Positions 33,786-42,722 of a DNA stretch of 64,000 nucleotides are shown here, one piece after another. Source of the stretch: a virus; the IMG/VR virus record IMGVR_UViG_3300035698_013362, positions 1 to 64,000 of that record; one strand, 5' to 3'. Every line of letters begins with the position of its first letter. Positions within the stretch are counted from its first letter, which is position 1. The notes under the pieces are model-generated. The model was not told the DNA's origin, ran no database searches, and was given only the letters and a program-made list of their open reading frames with translations. The position numbers and the translations under genes are program-made.

Positions 33786-34745
33786 TTATAGTAATGTGTA
33801 TTTTTGTCCAATATTAGTAAAGCGAAGTGCAATACCAAGTTTTCGATATCCATTAGGACATCCACTAATAAGATGTTCATCATCAAATTCGATTGATCGA
33901 CCTACACCGAACGAGGACGTAAGAGGATCGCTTATAGTGTATGTAAGCTCTGAAGTAGTCGTATCAACTTTATATATCTTAACAGTATCATTATACGGCG
34001 TTCCTACGGCCACTGAGCCATCATGTATTTTTATATCACACTGTGTTCCAACATGAGTATTCGAGATAAGCACTTCTTTCGTTATATTATCTCTATTTGT
34101 ATTTATTTCAAAAAACTTAACATATCCACGTTTAGAAGATGATCCTGATGGAGCAGTACCAATAGCAACCTGATTGTTGTAAATATCGATATAGTTTCCA
34201 AATCTGGCTCCATTAACATCAGAACTTGGAGCAAATGTATAAGTCAATTCGTATTCAGATCCATTATGCTTATAAACATATGCACGACCTGAATTTTTAG
34301 TTATAACCGACCCATTGTTAGTTGTGTATCCAGGGGCACCTACAATAAAGAAGTCATCTCCAGCTACAAGTTCGTATCCAAAGTTACTTTCTTTTGTTAC
34401 ATAGTTAGAGTTACCACTTACCGTAAATTCACCTGGGGTATTGTCTGGTGTAATTGTCTGGATAAGGGATCCATCATCAAGATCGAAGATATAAACTGAT
34501 CCAAGATTTTTATTTTCCCACATAGGATCATCATCTTCAAGTGGTTCCATATAAGGACAACCAATAAAGAGGTGATTACCAATTATATCAAATGAAGCTC
34601 CGAAGTTTAGGTTATCCCCTATATTGATATTACCATCTTCAGTTAGATAATCAATAATAGAGTAAATAGATACGTAATCATATTCTTCAGTTACATCATT
34701 TTTCTTGTAGATCGCAACAGATCCAATATTTTGAATGTTAGCCAT
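33786..34745 (-). CDS. FG-GAP beta-propeller virion protein
   Basis: 319 aa built from about five FG-GAP blades, each with an FG start, an (I/V)G(C/A/T)P turn and a (V/Y)Y(I/V)(F/Y) strand: NFGASFDIIGNHLFIGCP, NFGYELVAGDDFFIVGAPG, RFGNYIDIYNNQVAIGTAP, SVAVGTPYNDTVKIY and SFGVGRSIEFDDEHLISG. FG-GAP propellers are best known from integrin alpha chains and bacterial adhesins, where they bind proteins or glycans. Here it likely forms a fibre or baseplate-peripheral adhesin. A single blade also occurs in the 699-aa protein encoded 1.4 kb upstream. Confidence 0.7.
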   Translation of the reverse strand: MANIQNIGSVAIYKKNDVTEEYDYVSIYSIIDYLTEDGNINIGDNLNFGASFDIIGNHLFIGCPYMEPLEDDDPMWENKNLGSVYIFDLDDGSLIQTITPDNTPGEFTVSGNSNYVTKESNFGYELVAGDDFFIVGAPGYTTNNGSVITKNSGRAYVYKHNGSEYELTYTFAPSSDVNGARFGNYIDIYNNQVAIGTAPSGSSSKRGYVKFFEINTNRDNITKEVLISNTHVGTQCDIKIHDGSVAVGTPYNDTVKIYKVDTTTSELTYTISDPLTSSFGVGRSIEFDDEHLISGCPNGYRKLGIALRFTNIGQKYTLL

Positions 34746-34756
34746 AAATTATTCCA

Positions 34757-34972
34757 TTAAGGGTAAGGACTTCCGTCGCCACCATCGTTGCCACCTGGTA
34801 AGGTTGGATCTCCTGAGATAATCGAGTTACCAGGGTTCCAGACCATCAGATAGTCACCTTTCAATTTAACTTTCTTGCCGAAGTTCTGTGTATAGTTGGT
34901 TCTGAAATACCAATAGCCATCAGTATCCTGCTCAACTACATAAACAACTCCACCAATAGTAATATTAGTCAT
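34757..34972 (-). CDS. small virion-block protein, 71 aa
   Basis: Compact beta-rich protein (ITIGGVVYVVEQDTDGYWYF) with a Gly/Pro/Asp-rich tail (GGNDGGDGSPYP). It overlaps the upstream structural gene by 8 nt. Position implies a virion or assembly role; no family recognised. Confidence 0.55.
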   Translation of the reverse strand: MTNITIGGVVYVVEQDTDGYWYFRTNYTQNFGKKVKLKGDYLMVWNPGNSIISGDPTLPGGNDGGDGSPYP

Positions 34973-36134
34973 AATATCTGTTCCAAGATTTTCTTATTCT
35001 TAGACCTTTAAGCAAGTTGCTAGAAAAGTCTTGTGGGTTAGCAAATACTGCTCTCCAAAAAGCTTTAGTGTCATCTGTGTTACTAAGAAGTGCAATAGTA
35101 TTCCAATCACTTGAAGCAAAATCATTAGGAGTAAACGTTGCAATGTAATCAGAGTAGAAATTACCAGCTGTATATGTTTGAGCTACTGATTTAGCTGAAT
35201 ATGGATCTCCAGTAATATTAATATTGGTTTGATCGAGGGCTCCTGAGTATTCACCTAGGGCAACTTTAGCTGCATTTGTTGTAACACATTCCATAAATGT
35301 AGAATTGTCTGTAGGCGCTACTGTAAGTCCATTAGCATCGATAGATGACCAATAAGCTACTGTATTATAAGAAACAGAACCCATAAGGTTCATAATATCA
35401 AAGTCTTCAGTTATACCTGCAATAATAGGAGTAGTAATTGTTTCAGCTGTAAGATCGACCTTACGACTCATAGTTACTTCAACGATAGGTTGAGTTCCAC
35501 CAGTAATTTCAATATCTAGTACTTTACGTCCAAAGATCTGGCTACCTGGAGCAGAAAGTGGTGTCCACCCAGCTCCTTTGTATGTAATATCAACTGGTTC
35601 AATTGGAAATGCTACAGTTCGTTTGTTAGTGATCGTAAGAACATCAGCTGCTACGTTCCATGTGTTTTCGTTTGCACCACCAAATGTTTCATATGTGTTT
35701 GATGCAACAGCAAATCCATCCATTAGAGTTTCTTCAACATAATAGATTGTACAAGGTTGAGCAGATACTGTTTTATTGTCTAAAGCCGTTCCAGTAACTG
35801 AATCTGTATAATTAGTGATTACTGCTTGTGATCCATCATCCCAAACAAGTAAACGAGTGTTTACAGCATCAGCTTCAAGGAAAAATGGATCAACACTAAT
35901 AAGATCATTACCACTCTGAGAAATGTTAATAGTACCAGAGTAACGAGCATTAACACCACCACCAGTTTCAAGATACACATATTCAGTACATTGAGTTGCC
36001 CAGTAATCAGAAAGCATATCCAATCCGTTATTATTGATTAGGTTATGATCCTTTTTAGACTTCCATTCGATATCCTGTGTTACAGGATCCTTCTGTCCAT
36101 ATCGTACTTCTATTTTAAAATTTGAGTTAGTCAT
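34965..36134 (-). CDS. virion structural protein, 389 aa
   Basis: Beta-rich Thr/Asn-rich protein with AGGAAA before the ATG. The N-terminus KDHNLINNNGLDMLSDYW resembles the attachment region of fibre-like proteins of several myophages. No catalytic motif. Lies between an FG-GAP protein and the 699-aa protein, so probably part of a peripheral adhesin or fibre network. Confidence 0.55.
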   Translation of the reverse strand: MTNSNFKIEVRYGQKDPVTQDIEWKSKKDHNLINNNGLDMLSDYWATQCTEYVYLETGGGVNARYSGTINISQSGNDLISVDPFFLEADAVNTRLLVWDDGSQAVITNYTDSVTGTALDNKTVSAQPCTIYYVEETLMDGFAVASNTYETFGGANENTWNVAADVLTITNKRTVAFPIEPVDITYKGAGWTPLSAPGSQIFGRKVLDIEITGGTQPIVEVTMSRKVDLTAETITTPIIAGITEDFDIMNLMGSVSYNTVAYWSSIDANGLTVAPTDNSTFMECVTTNAAKVALGEYSGALDQTNINITGDPYSAKSVAQTYTAGNFYSDYIATFTPNDFASSDWNTIALLSNTDDTKAFWRAVFANPQDFSSNLLKGLRIRKSWNRYYD

Positions 36135-36150
36135 ATTGGTTTCCTAAATA

Positions 36151-36158
36151 TATTTATT
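36151..36158 (-). promoter_or_regulatory. candidate late promoter AATAAATA
   Basis: Octamer 16 nt before ATG 36134 with AGGAAAC between; it overlaps the last codons of the upstream gene. Confidence 0.35.
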
Positions 36159-38256
36159 AGTTGTGGACGTAGCTAATTGTTGGACTTGGGGCTGTTCCAG
36201 CAAATCCTGGGGTATAACCATTCTGAGGAGCAATTTCACTACTATCAGTAACATAGAAGAAAGAACCAGAGGCTGGTATATCATGAAGAATTTCCCAATC
36301 AGTAGATCCATCATAAGCAATGTCATTGAATGGGGCTGAATCTTTAGTCCATTTAGGTCTAGAGTTCAATGTTCCATTAAGGTCATATGTTCCATCAGCA
36401 TCAGGAGTGTTTGTTGCACCAGCTACGATCAATTGATCAGGGATAGCAAGCTCATATGCGCCTGAAGCGATTGAACCAAATACTTGGAATGGATCTTCAT
36501 AAAAGCTTTCGATGGTACAATATACTCCACTTGGAATCGAACCTATAATATTAAACTCAGGTTCACCAGGGGCAGGATCTCCAGGGGCAACAGGTGGATG
36601 AAATGGCATATTGATTGTAATGTTCCAACCTTTAGCTATCAATGAGTTGACAGCTCCTACTGCTTCTGGATCAGTTACGCTTGGCATTCCATCTTCAGCA
36701 TCAAGGGTTCCGTTAAGGTTACCAGCTTCATGAAGAACAATAGCACAAAGTTCAAGATCAGCTTGAGTCAAATCAGTGTTCTGAATATCAATATCAGTTA
36801 ACGAAGTACCTGCATTAAATGAACCAGAGGCAGGCATTCCATTGTATTTAATACCGAAGTCAGTATCAGGAACATCACTAAGTAAACCAGCAAAACCTGT
36901 TGTAGCATGAGCATCAATCGTTACATTATCTTTGAATGAATCCATGATGAGATAAATTATACCAGGGGCAGCTAAAGTGATTACTGGATGAGAAGTGTAT
37001 TCGAATGTTCCATCAGGTTTAGCCCATTTGATTCCAGTTCCACCAAACACTTCGAAGTCCATTGTTCCTGCATTCATACGAATAGGGAATATTGGTCTTT
37101 GTTCAAGTGTATAGTCTTTAGATATCTTAGTTCCATTAGTAGGAAGAGTAGGGAAGTCAGTGCTAAATATATCTGGAGTATCGGTCGTATTAAGATCGTA
37201 AATGTAAATTGCTTCTTCACGATCGGAGCCAACAACTAGGTCATTTCCTTTAACTGAAATACTATTACCAAATGATCCTCTACCATCAGTTGATTCAGGA
37301 ATAAAGGCTTGGCAAAGCGGGTTTTCAATAAGTTTAGAGACACCATCAATAGTATCAAACACATAAAGAGTAGGGGTTCCTGTTGTCGAATCAAGGAACA
37401 CATCTTTATCCATTTCCATGAGAACAATACCTTCAGTTACGCCTGTAATGCTAGAGCGAGATGAAGGAACTAAACATTCATATGCTAGGAATAAGCCATC
37501 ATCACTATATTCGATAGACCAGATACGTCCTATCTTTTCTTCAGGGATCCCATTAATAGTGATTATACGAGATTCAACTGGATGGTAAGATAATCCAGTC
37601 AAATCATTTACTGTAGACGTTTCTTGTACAGCGCTAAAGTCCACTGAGTGTGTTGTAGGCGTAACGTTTGATTCATCTGCAATGTTAAATCGGTATGTAT
37701 TGAAAACACCTTCAGCGTACGTAATAGTGTAAAATACATTGTTGTAGATAATTGAATCCACAAAACTATAAAGTGAAGTAACTGTGTGCTTAGAAAGAAC
37801 TCCGATATCAATGAATTCTTCATCATAAATGTTTAAGATGGTTCCTTTGATTTCAAAGAGAACAGAAATCCAATCCGAATCAGATAATCCAAATGCTACT
37901 CCATAGTTGTCATACACTTCTAGATGGTAACATTGGCCATTGAAAATCTTACGTAGATCTTCATCACTTACATTAGCCTGATATTGACGTCCGGTACTAT
38001 CGATATCAGCACCTACAGCAGTAACCTTAAACCCGAATGGATCATTCTTTTTACGTAAAAGAATTTTACCAGGTTTATTCTTAGAAGTCTGTAATCTGAA
38101 CTCATCAGTTCCTTCTTCAGTGTAAGGCTCTTTATATAGCATCCACTGATTTTCTAAGAAGTCAACAGAATAGGAATCTATTACGCATCCTTCAAGTGAT
38201 TCGATCCATTCTCTGTTATGTGTAAGTTTATATTTTTCGTGATTAGTCAGTGACAT
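36157..38256 (-). CDS. large adhesin-like virion protein with an FG-GAP blade, 699 aa
   Basis: Long beta-rich protein. Residues about 1-170 are a head part, about 330-352 contain one FG-GAP blade (GSFGNSISVKGNDLVVGS), and the second half is a string of small Gly/Pro-rich domains. The last includes DADGTYDLNGTLNSRPKW...IAYDGSTDWEIL, a pattern of small lectin-like binding modules. It overlaps the upstream baseplate gene by 14 nt. Probably a fibre or fibre-connector with carbohydrate-binding modules; the receptor is unknown. Confidence 0.55.
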   Translation of the reverse strand: MSLTNHEKYKLTHNREWIESLEGCVIDSYSVDFLENQWMLYKEPYTEEGTDEFRLQTSKNKPGKILLRKKNDPFGFKVTAVGADIDSTGRQYQANVSDEDLRKIFNGQCYHLEVYDNYGVAFGLSDSDWISVLFEIKGTILNIYDEEFIDIGVLSKHTVTSLYSFVDSIIYNNVFYTITYAEGVFNTYRFNIADESNVTPTTHSVDFSAVQETSTVNDLTGLSYHPVESRIITINGIPEEKIGRIWSIEYSDDGLFLAYECLVPSSRSSITGVTEGIVLMEMDKDVFLDSTTGTPTLYVFDTIDGVSKLIENPLCQAFIPESTDGRGSFGNSISVKGNDLVVGSDREEAIYIYDLNTTDTPDIFSTDFPTLPTNGTKISKDYTLEQRPIFPIRMNAGTMDFEVFGGTGIKWAKPDGTFEYTSHPVITLAAPGIIYLIMDSFKDNVTIDAHATTGFAGLLSDVPDTDFGIKYNGMPASGSFNAGTSLTDIDIQNTDLTQADLELCAIVLHEAGNLNGTLDAEDGMPSVTDPEAVGAVNSLIAKGWNITINMPFHPPVAPGDPAPGEPEFNIIGSIPSGVYCTIESFYEDPFQVFGSIASGAYELAIPDQLIVAGATNTPDADGTYDLNGTLNSRPKWTKDSAPFNDIAYDGSTDWEILHDIPASGSFFYVTDSSEIAPQNGYTPGFAGTAPSPTISYVHN

Positions 38257-40129
38257 ATTCGTAATATCCAGTTAAAGCATTAAAGGCACCATTAAGGGAA
38301 CCGGTTGGAACAGTATTATAGATGTTCAATAAGTCACCAAGGGCTAGCATATTGAATGATCCATCTATAGCAGCATTTTTGTTTTGTTCACCTCTTGAAT
38401 CAAGGTTATCTTCTGCTTCATGGTAGCTTCCATAAGACATATATTCTTTAGCATAGTCTCTCCATGAATCAATGATCATTCCTTTTACAGAAGTATCATC
38501 TGGATTATATTTATATCCCTGATCGCCAGACACATCAACGATTCCATTATACTTTGTTCCTAATTCACGACTTGTTTCGAGAGTATATTGAATGAGACGT
38601 GGGAATGTACGATAAGTCTTTTCAATAAGGTTCCAAAGGAATGGAGTAGGTGCAATAGTTGGATAATCTTGAGATTTAGCATTTACCCATGGTGCTTGTG
38701 AGTATTCACCAGTTGTCCCCATGTATTTTTGTTGCATTTCAAGTAGTTCATCTGATGATACATAATCCGTAGCTGGGAAGTCTGTCCAGAAGGAAGGGCT
38801 ATGAGTATCATAAATCTTGTCTAAGAACTGCATAAGGACATCAAGATTATCATCATCGTTAATAATACCTAAACGTCTGAACAATGCAAGAATATCTTCA
38901 CTACCTTCTTCTGAGATATTACCTTCCCAAAAGCGTTCGTTTCCTGGATTTCTTGCAGGTTCAGAAGTTGTTACAGTTTCATATCCGATAGTACGTAAAA
39001 CAGGTGGAAGATATTCGATTTGTCCTGAAGCATTAAGATAAGGCTCTGCATACATTTCAGTAATAGGAACTTCATTTGTCTTATATGGAATAGAGCTTGG
39101 GGCAATATTCATATACTCAGTGTTGTCATAATATTCAACAACTTCAACTTCAAGGAGGGATCCAAGATCTCCAATGTTCTTAAGGAATTTAGTCCATGAT
39201 CTAAATGGGTCGTTATTGATACCCATTGAAAGTATTTCAGACTCAGATTTAGTTGGAACAAAGAATCCAAACTCTTCAATATTAGAGTATTCACGAATAA
39301 CGTATTCAGTGAGCATCTTTTCAATTATCTTCTGTGATCCAAGGATTGAGTTCTTCTGTGTAATAGATTTAAGTGTTTCTCGTAAGAAGAGAATCTTAAT
39401 GCAATAGTTACGACAGAATTTAGCAGCAACATCAAGCATATCACCAGTATTAAGGAGTTCATAATGAGCATGATCATCTAATCGATCAATCGTTCCATCT
39501 CGTACTCTGGCTACATAAGTGTAATCAGATCCTAAATATTCTTCAGGAACAACTAATTCAATAATGCCAATATGTTCAATACCTTCATCTGAGGTAGGAT
39601 CAAAAAGCATATTGATCAATACTTCTTTAAATGAAGTATCAACTAATTGGTCAAGATACCCTGCGTTGATTTCAGAATCAGTGGCATTATCACCGAATAC
39701 TTCTTCTACATCTGTTAAAGAGTGTCGTCCATACAATACAAATTCTCTATTGACTGAATATGTATCAATAAGGGATTCGAGTTGGTCACTCCAAGGGATA
39801 TCGAATAACGAAAGATTCTCAACATTAAGGAGAATCGCAATATTCTTTAGATCAGTTAACGTACACAGATCAATGTCTGCAACGTTCTCCATCATGTTAG
39901 CTACACCTTCATATATAACTTTGATTATAGAAGTTTCACCATCTTCGGAGTTTGCTGCTGTATCAAAGAACTCCCAAAGGTTGTCTTGATCTTTAAAGTA
40001 ATCATTTACAATAAGTTCTTTAAGATTATCGACAAATGCGAAGTCACCGTTCTTACGAGCAACTGAATTAATCTTAAGCTTTTGAATCTCATCATATTGA
40101 TTTACTAAGGTATTGGAAATCTTACTCAT
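38243..40129 (-). CDS. baseplate wedge protein (gp7-position), 628 aa
   Basis: Directly follows gp6 and overlaps it by 1 nt, the gene position taken by wedge proteins such as gp7 in T4-like phages. The helical N-terminal ~150 residues (ELIVNDYFKDQDNLWEFF) and the mixed C-terminal part fit a wedge component, but it is much shorter than T4 gp7 (1032 aa) and similarity is not readable by eye. The assignment rests on order; a different wedge protein is possible. Confidence 0.5.
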   Translation of the reverse strand: MSKISNTLVNQYDEIQKLKINSVARKNGDFAFVDNLKELIVNDYFKDQDNLWEFFDTAANSEDGETSIIKVIYEGVANMMENVADIDLCTLTDLKNIAILLNVENLSLFDIPWSDQLESLIDTYSVNREFVLYGRHSLTDVEEVFGDNATDSEINAGYLDQLVDTSFKEVLINMLFDPTSDEGIEHIGIIELVVPEEYLGSDYTYVARVRDGTIDRLDDHAHYELLNTGDMLDVAAKFCRNYCIKILFLRETLKSITQKNSILGSQKIIEKMLTEYVIREYSNIEEFGFFVPTKSESEILSMGINNDPFRSWTKFLKNIGDLGSLLEVEVVEYYDNTEYMNIAPSSIPYKTNEVPITEMYAEPYLNASGQIEYLPPVLRTIGYETVTTSEPARNPGNERFWEGNISEEGSEDILALFRRLGIINDDDNLDVLMQFLDKIYDTHSPSFWTDFPATDYVSSDELLEMQQKYMGTTGEYSQAPWVNAKSQDYPTIAPTPFLWNLIEKTYRTFPRLIQYTLETSRELGTKYNGIVDVSGDQGYKYNPDDTSVKGMIIDSWRDYAKEYMSYGSYHEAEDNLDSRGEQNKNAAIDGSFNMLALGDLLNIYNTVPTGSLNGAFNALTGYYEYVTD

Positions 40130-41991
40130 TAATATTCAACTCCGCCGGAACTGTAATTAGAATCTACGATTTCCAGTTTATCTATAATACTATCAATATT
40201 ATAGAATACTGGGAACTGGAATGACTGTAGTTTTGAAGCACCTGTAAACGTTACAAAGTCGCTTCCATTAACAATTAGGTTTGTCCATCTTGCTAGTGAT
40301 ACACTATCTACTTTTACGTTGCCCTTGACGGTTTGAACTTTGGTTACTCCATTAAGAGCAAGCAATGAATTATATAGAGCAGAAGCGTCAACAACTTGTC
40401 CTAAGTTGTTGTTCTGATAATTAAAATAGTCAGTGAATATATTTAATGCTTTAGAACGAATGTTTTCAATTGTAATTAAGGCATTAGGATCGCGTTCAAT
40501 ACGAATTACTGTATCATCTACATCAGGCCATGAGGCGTTGATATCAATATCGACTGGGGTATCACCTACATAAGGCCAGATTTGAGTTTTAATAGAATCA
40601 AGAAATACAACTTCAGACGTAAGGCATTTAATAGGCTTCATGTTGTCATCCATACGATTCTTAACGAATTTAGAAACGTTGTTTGAACTTGAGTTAGCCT
40701 GTAACCAAAGGTATACGTTATTGAAGTCACATGAATCAGCAAATTTGTATCCAAATGATGCAATCTGTGGAACTAGTACATTATTGTCATATAACCACTT
40801 ATGGAAGCTAGCCATATAGTCCCAGTTGTTCATTACATTGACATCATGAACGGAATCTGAGAAATACTGCACAATATAGTTACTAAAATCGTTAGCACTA
40901 AGCAAACGACCACCGCTACGGAAATACGCAGGAGCATTTTCTTTAATTTCATCTACTGTCTCCATTACTATGTATGAAGTACTTGCTTGATCGATAGTTG
41001 CAATAATACTTCCACCTTCTGTATTATCAGAATCAAACGCATCTTCATTTACAATATAAGATTGATCATTAACATCAATACCAAGGATGTCTTTTACAGC
41101 GTCTGGGGTACCCATACCTTCAACAAAGAAGCTAAGGTTGGATTTCTGTGGAATGTTGATAAGTTCTTTACCAATAACCCCATCTGATCCATTAGACTTT
41201 AGGTAAATGAATTTAAGAGAAACATTAGCTGGAAGAATAGCGCCTGATACACCATCTCCAAATCTAATGCTGAGTTCTTTATCTTCATTTACTCGAACTT
41301 CAAATACCTTATCAGTAGGACCATAATCAAATAAGTTACGGACTGCTTTGAATTCATACCACGATCCACCGTATTTGTAATAAGCAAATAGTTTAAGGTC
41401 AGAAACAGGATTATCTTCCTGGTTGATAGTCATTTCGAATGTTTCGTTTGAAGTACCTGAAGTATTGAACTCACTGTCATACTTAGTCCAAACACCGTTA
41501 TAGAATAGCATTGAGTCTTCATATGTAAAGGTAAGATCATTTGCGTTATATAGAAGAGTGTAATCTTCTGCTAAAGCATAATAGATGTTATTACCATTAG
41601 AATCGATTGATTTACCAGTAGGTGGTTGGAATCTAATGAATTTAGAAAATATCTTAGTTGAGTTAGATGCACCAGTAATAGGATCAGCACCTTCTCCAAT
41701 ATCAAATGTAGTTGTTGAAGTTACTGCTGAAATAGGTCCACGTGGATTATATGCAAGTTTCTTAACGAGCTTATTAATAGCTTCATAGATTGTAGTGTCA
41801 CCAAATGAGGCTTGGGTCGCTTCATTGTTAGTGATATATGTCATGTTCTCGAACATCAATGAAAGAGTTTCAAGGATGATGCTCAAGTTAGAACCTTCAA
41901 ACAATTGGTCAGAATACTTTTCTGAGTTCTGAATGTTAAGTTTAAGAGTTGTTAAGATCGATTCTGCATCGAATTTTAAATAGTTAGCCAT
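40129..41991 (-). CDS. 6: baseplate wedge subunit gp6-like (gpJ family)
   Basis: 620 aa, close to T4 gp6 (660 aa). The order gp25, gp6 is conserved in contractile tails. The N-terminal part (YLKFDAESILTTLKLNIQNSEKY) and the segment DKELSIRFGDGVSGAILPANV near residue 240 are typical of the gp6/gpJ family, as is SANDFSNYIVQYFSDSVHDVNV later. gp6 dimers form the inner ring of the baseplate that opens on contraction. Confidence 0.8.
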   Translation of the reverse strand: MANYLKFDAESILTTLKLNIQNSEKYSDQLFEGSNLSIILETLSLMFENMTYITNNEATQASFGDTTIYEAINKLVKKLAYNPRGPISAVTSTTTFDIGEGADPITGASNSTKIFSKFIRFQPPTGKSIDSNGNNIYYALAEDYTLLYNANDLTFTYEDSMLFYNGVWTKYDSEFNTSGTSNETFEMTINQEDNPVSDLKLFAYYKYGGSWYEFKAVRNLFDYGPTDKVFEVRVNEDKELSIRFGDGVSGAILPANVSLKFIYLKSNGSDGVIGKELINIPQKSNLSFFVEGMGTPDAVKDILGIDVNDQSYIVNEDAFDSDNTEGGSIIATIDQASTSYIVMETVDEIKENAPAYFRSGGRLLSANDFSNYIVQYFSDSVHDVNVMNNWDYMASFHKWLYDNNVLVPQIASFGYKFADSCDFNNVYLWLQANSSSNNVSKFVKNRMDDNMKPIKCLTSEVVFLDSIKTQIWPYVGDTPVDIDINASWPDVDDTVIRIERDPNALITIENIRSKALNIFTDYFNYQNNNLGQVVDASALYNSLLALNGVTKVQTVKGNVKVDSVSLARWTNLIVNGSDFVTFTGASKLQSFQFPVFYNIDSIIDKLEIVDSNYSSGGVEY

Positions 41992-41992
41992 A

Positions 41993-42430
41993 TTATCCGT
42001 TTCCGTTTCCGTTTAAAGCATATTGCATTTCATATTCATCTGTACCTAGAAGAGGAATGCTGTATCGTACAATTATGTCGTACTGGTTCTTAGAATGTCT
42101 TGGGGTGATATCAACTGTAATTAAGGCAATACGTGGTTCCCACTTCTCAATTCCTTCTCTTATTCTATCACCAATGGACATTGCTGTCGCTGTATTGATT
42201 GGCTCATAGATGAACGTTTCAATATCAAGACCGTAGTCCATATTATATTGACGTTCACCCTTTTTGAATCTAATAAGATTTACAAGGGAATTGTTTACTG
42301 CAGCAATATCATAATAAGAAGAGATATCACGTTTAACTGGATCAAGTTCCAAATTCTCGTTGATGTCCCTATAGATCCAGCGACGTGCTGAATCATCTGA
42401 TATTGCAATATCTATGGAAATATTGGCCAT
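41993..42430 (-). CDS. 25: baseplate wedge subunit gp25-like
   Basis: 145 aa, the gp25/GPW family size. The helical repeat region with YDIAAVNNSLVNLIRFKKGERQ, YGLDIETFIYEPIN and IREGIEKWEPRI is the family signature (EPR core). gp25 nucleates sheath assembly on the baseplate. AAAGG lies before the ATG and a TATAAATA late promoter at 42447. Confidence 0.88.
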   Translation of the reverse strand: MANISIDIAISDDSARRWIYRDINENLELDPVKRDISSYYDIAAVNNSLVNLIRFKKGERQYNMDYGLDIETFIYEPINTATAMSIGDRIREGIEKWEPRIALITVDITPRHSKNQYDIIVRYSIPLLGTDEYEMQYALNGNGNG

Positions 42431-42446
42431 TTATACCTTTATAAGT

Positions 42447-42454
42447 TATTTATA
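42447..42454 (-). promoter_or_regulatory. late promoter TATAAATA for gp25-gp6
   Basis: Perfect octamer 16 nt before ATG 42430. The ~11-nt leader contains an AAAGG ribosome-binding site, so unlike the N5 group this transcript has a normal leader. Confidence 0.55.
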
Positions 42455-42722
42455 CAGAAAAGGTTTTGATTGATGCAGTTGAGACAGTATCTCCACAAGA
42501 AAGTGAGTCTCCTAAGAGAACCCATCCTTTTGCATCACAAAACGTTTTAGTTGACGCTTTAATTGCCGTCAATGGATATGGGTGAGGGACATGTGGCGCC
42601 CAGGAGTCTCCCAGGCGATTAGCACCAAGACCATCTGCAAATGTCTTCACTGACCCCTGTATAGCTATGCTAGGCAATACCGTAGGGGTTGATAGGTCTG
42701 TAACACGAGCAACACCTTTCAT
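42450..42722 (-). CDS. PAAR-repeat spike tip protein (gp5.4-like)
   Basis: 90 aa with the PAAR-like pattern: MKGVARVTDLSTPT, GLGANRLGDSWAPHVPHPYP, and GWVLLGDSLSCGDTVSTAS. The conserved His and Cys residues (H near 44 and 47, two Cys) would hold a metal at the sharp tip. In T4 the PAAR protein gp5.4 caps the gp5 spike that pierces the outer membrane. Confidence 0.82.
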   Translation of the reverse strand: MKGVARVTDLSTPTVLPSIAIQGSVKTFADGLGANRLGDSWAPHVPHPYPLTAIKASTKTFCDAKGWVLLGDSLSCGDTVSTASIKTFSV

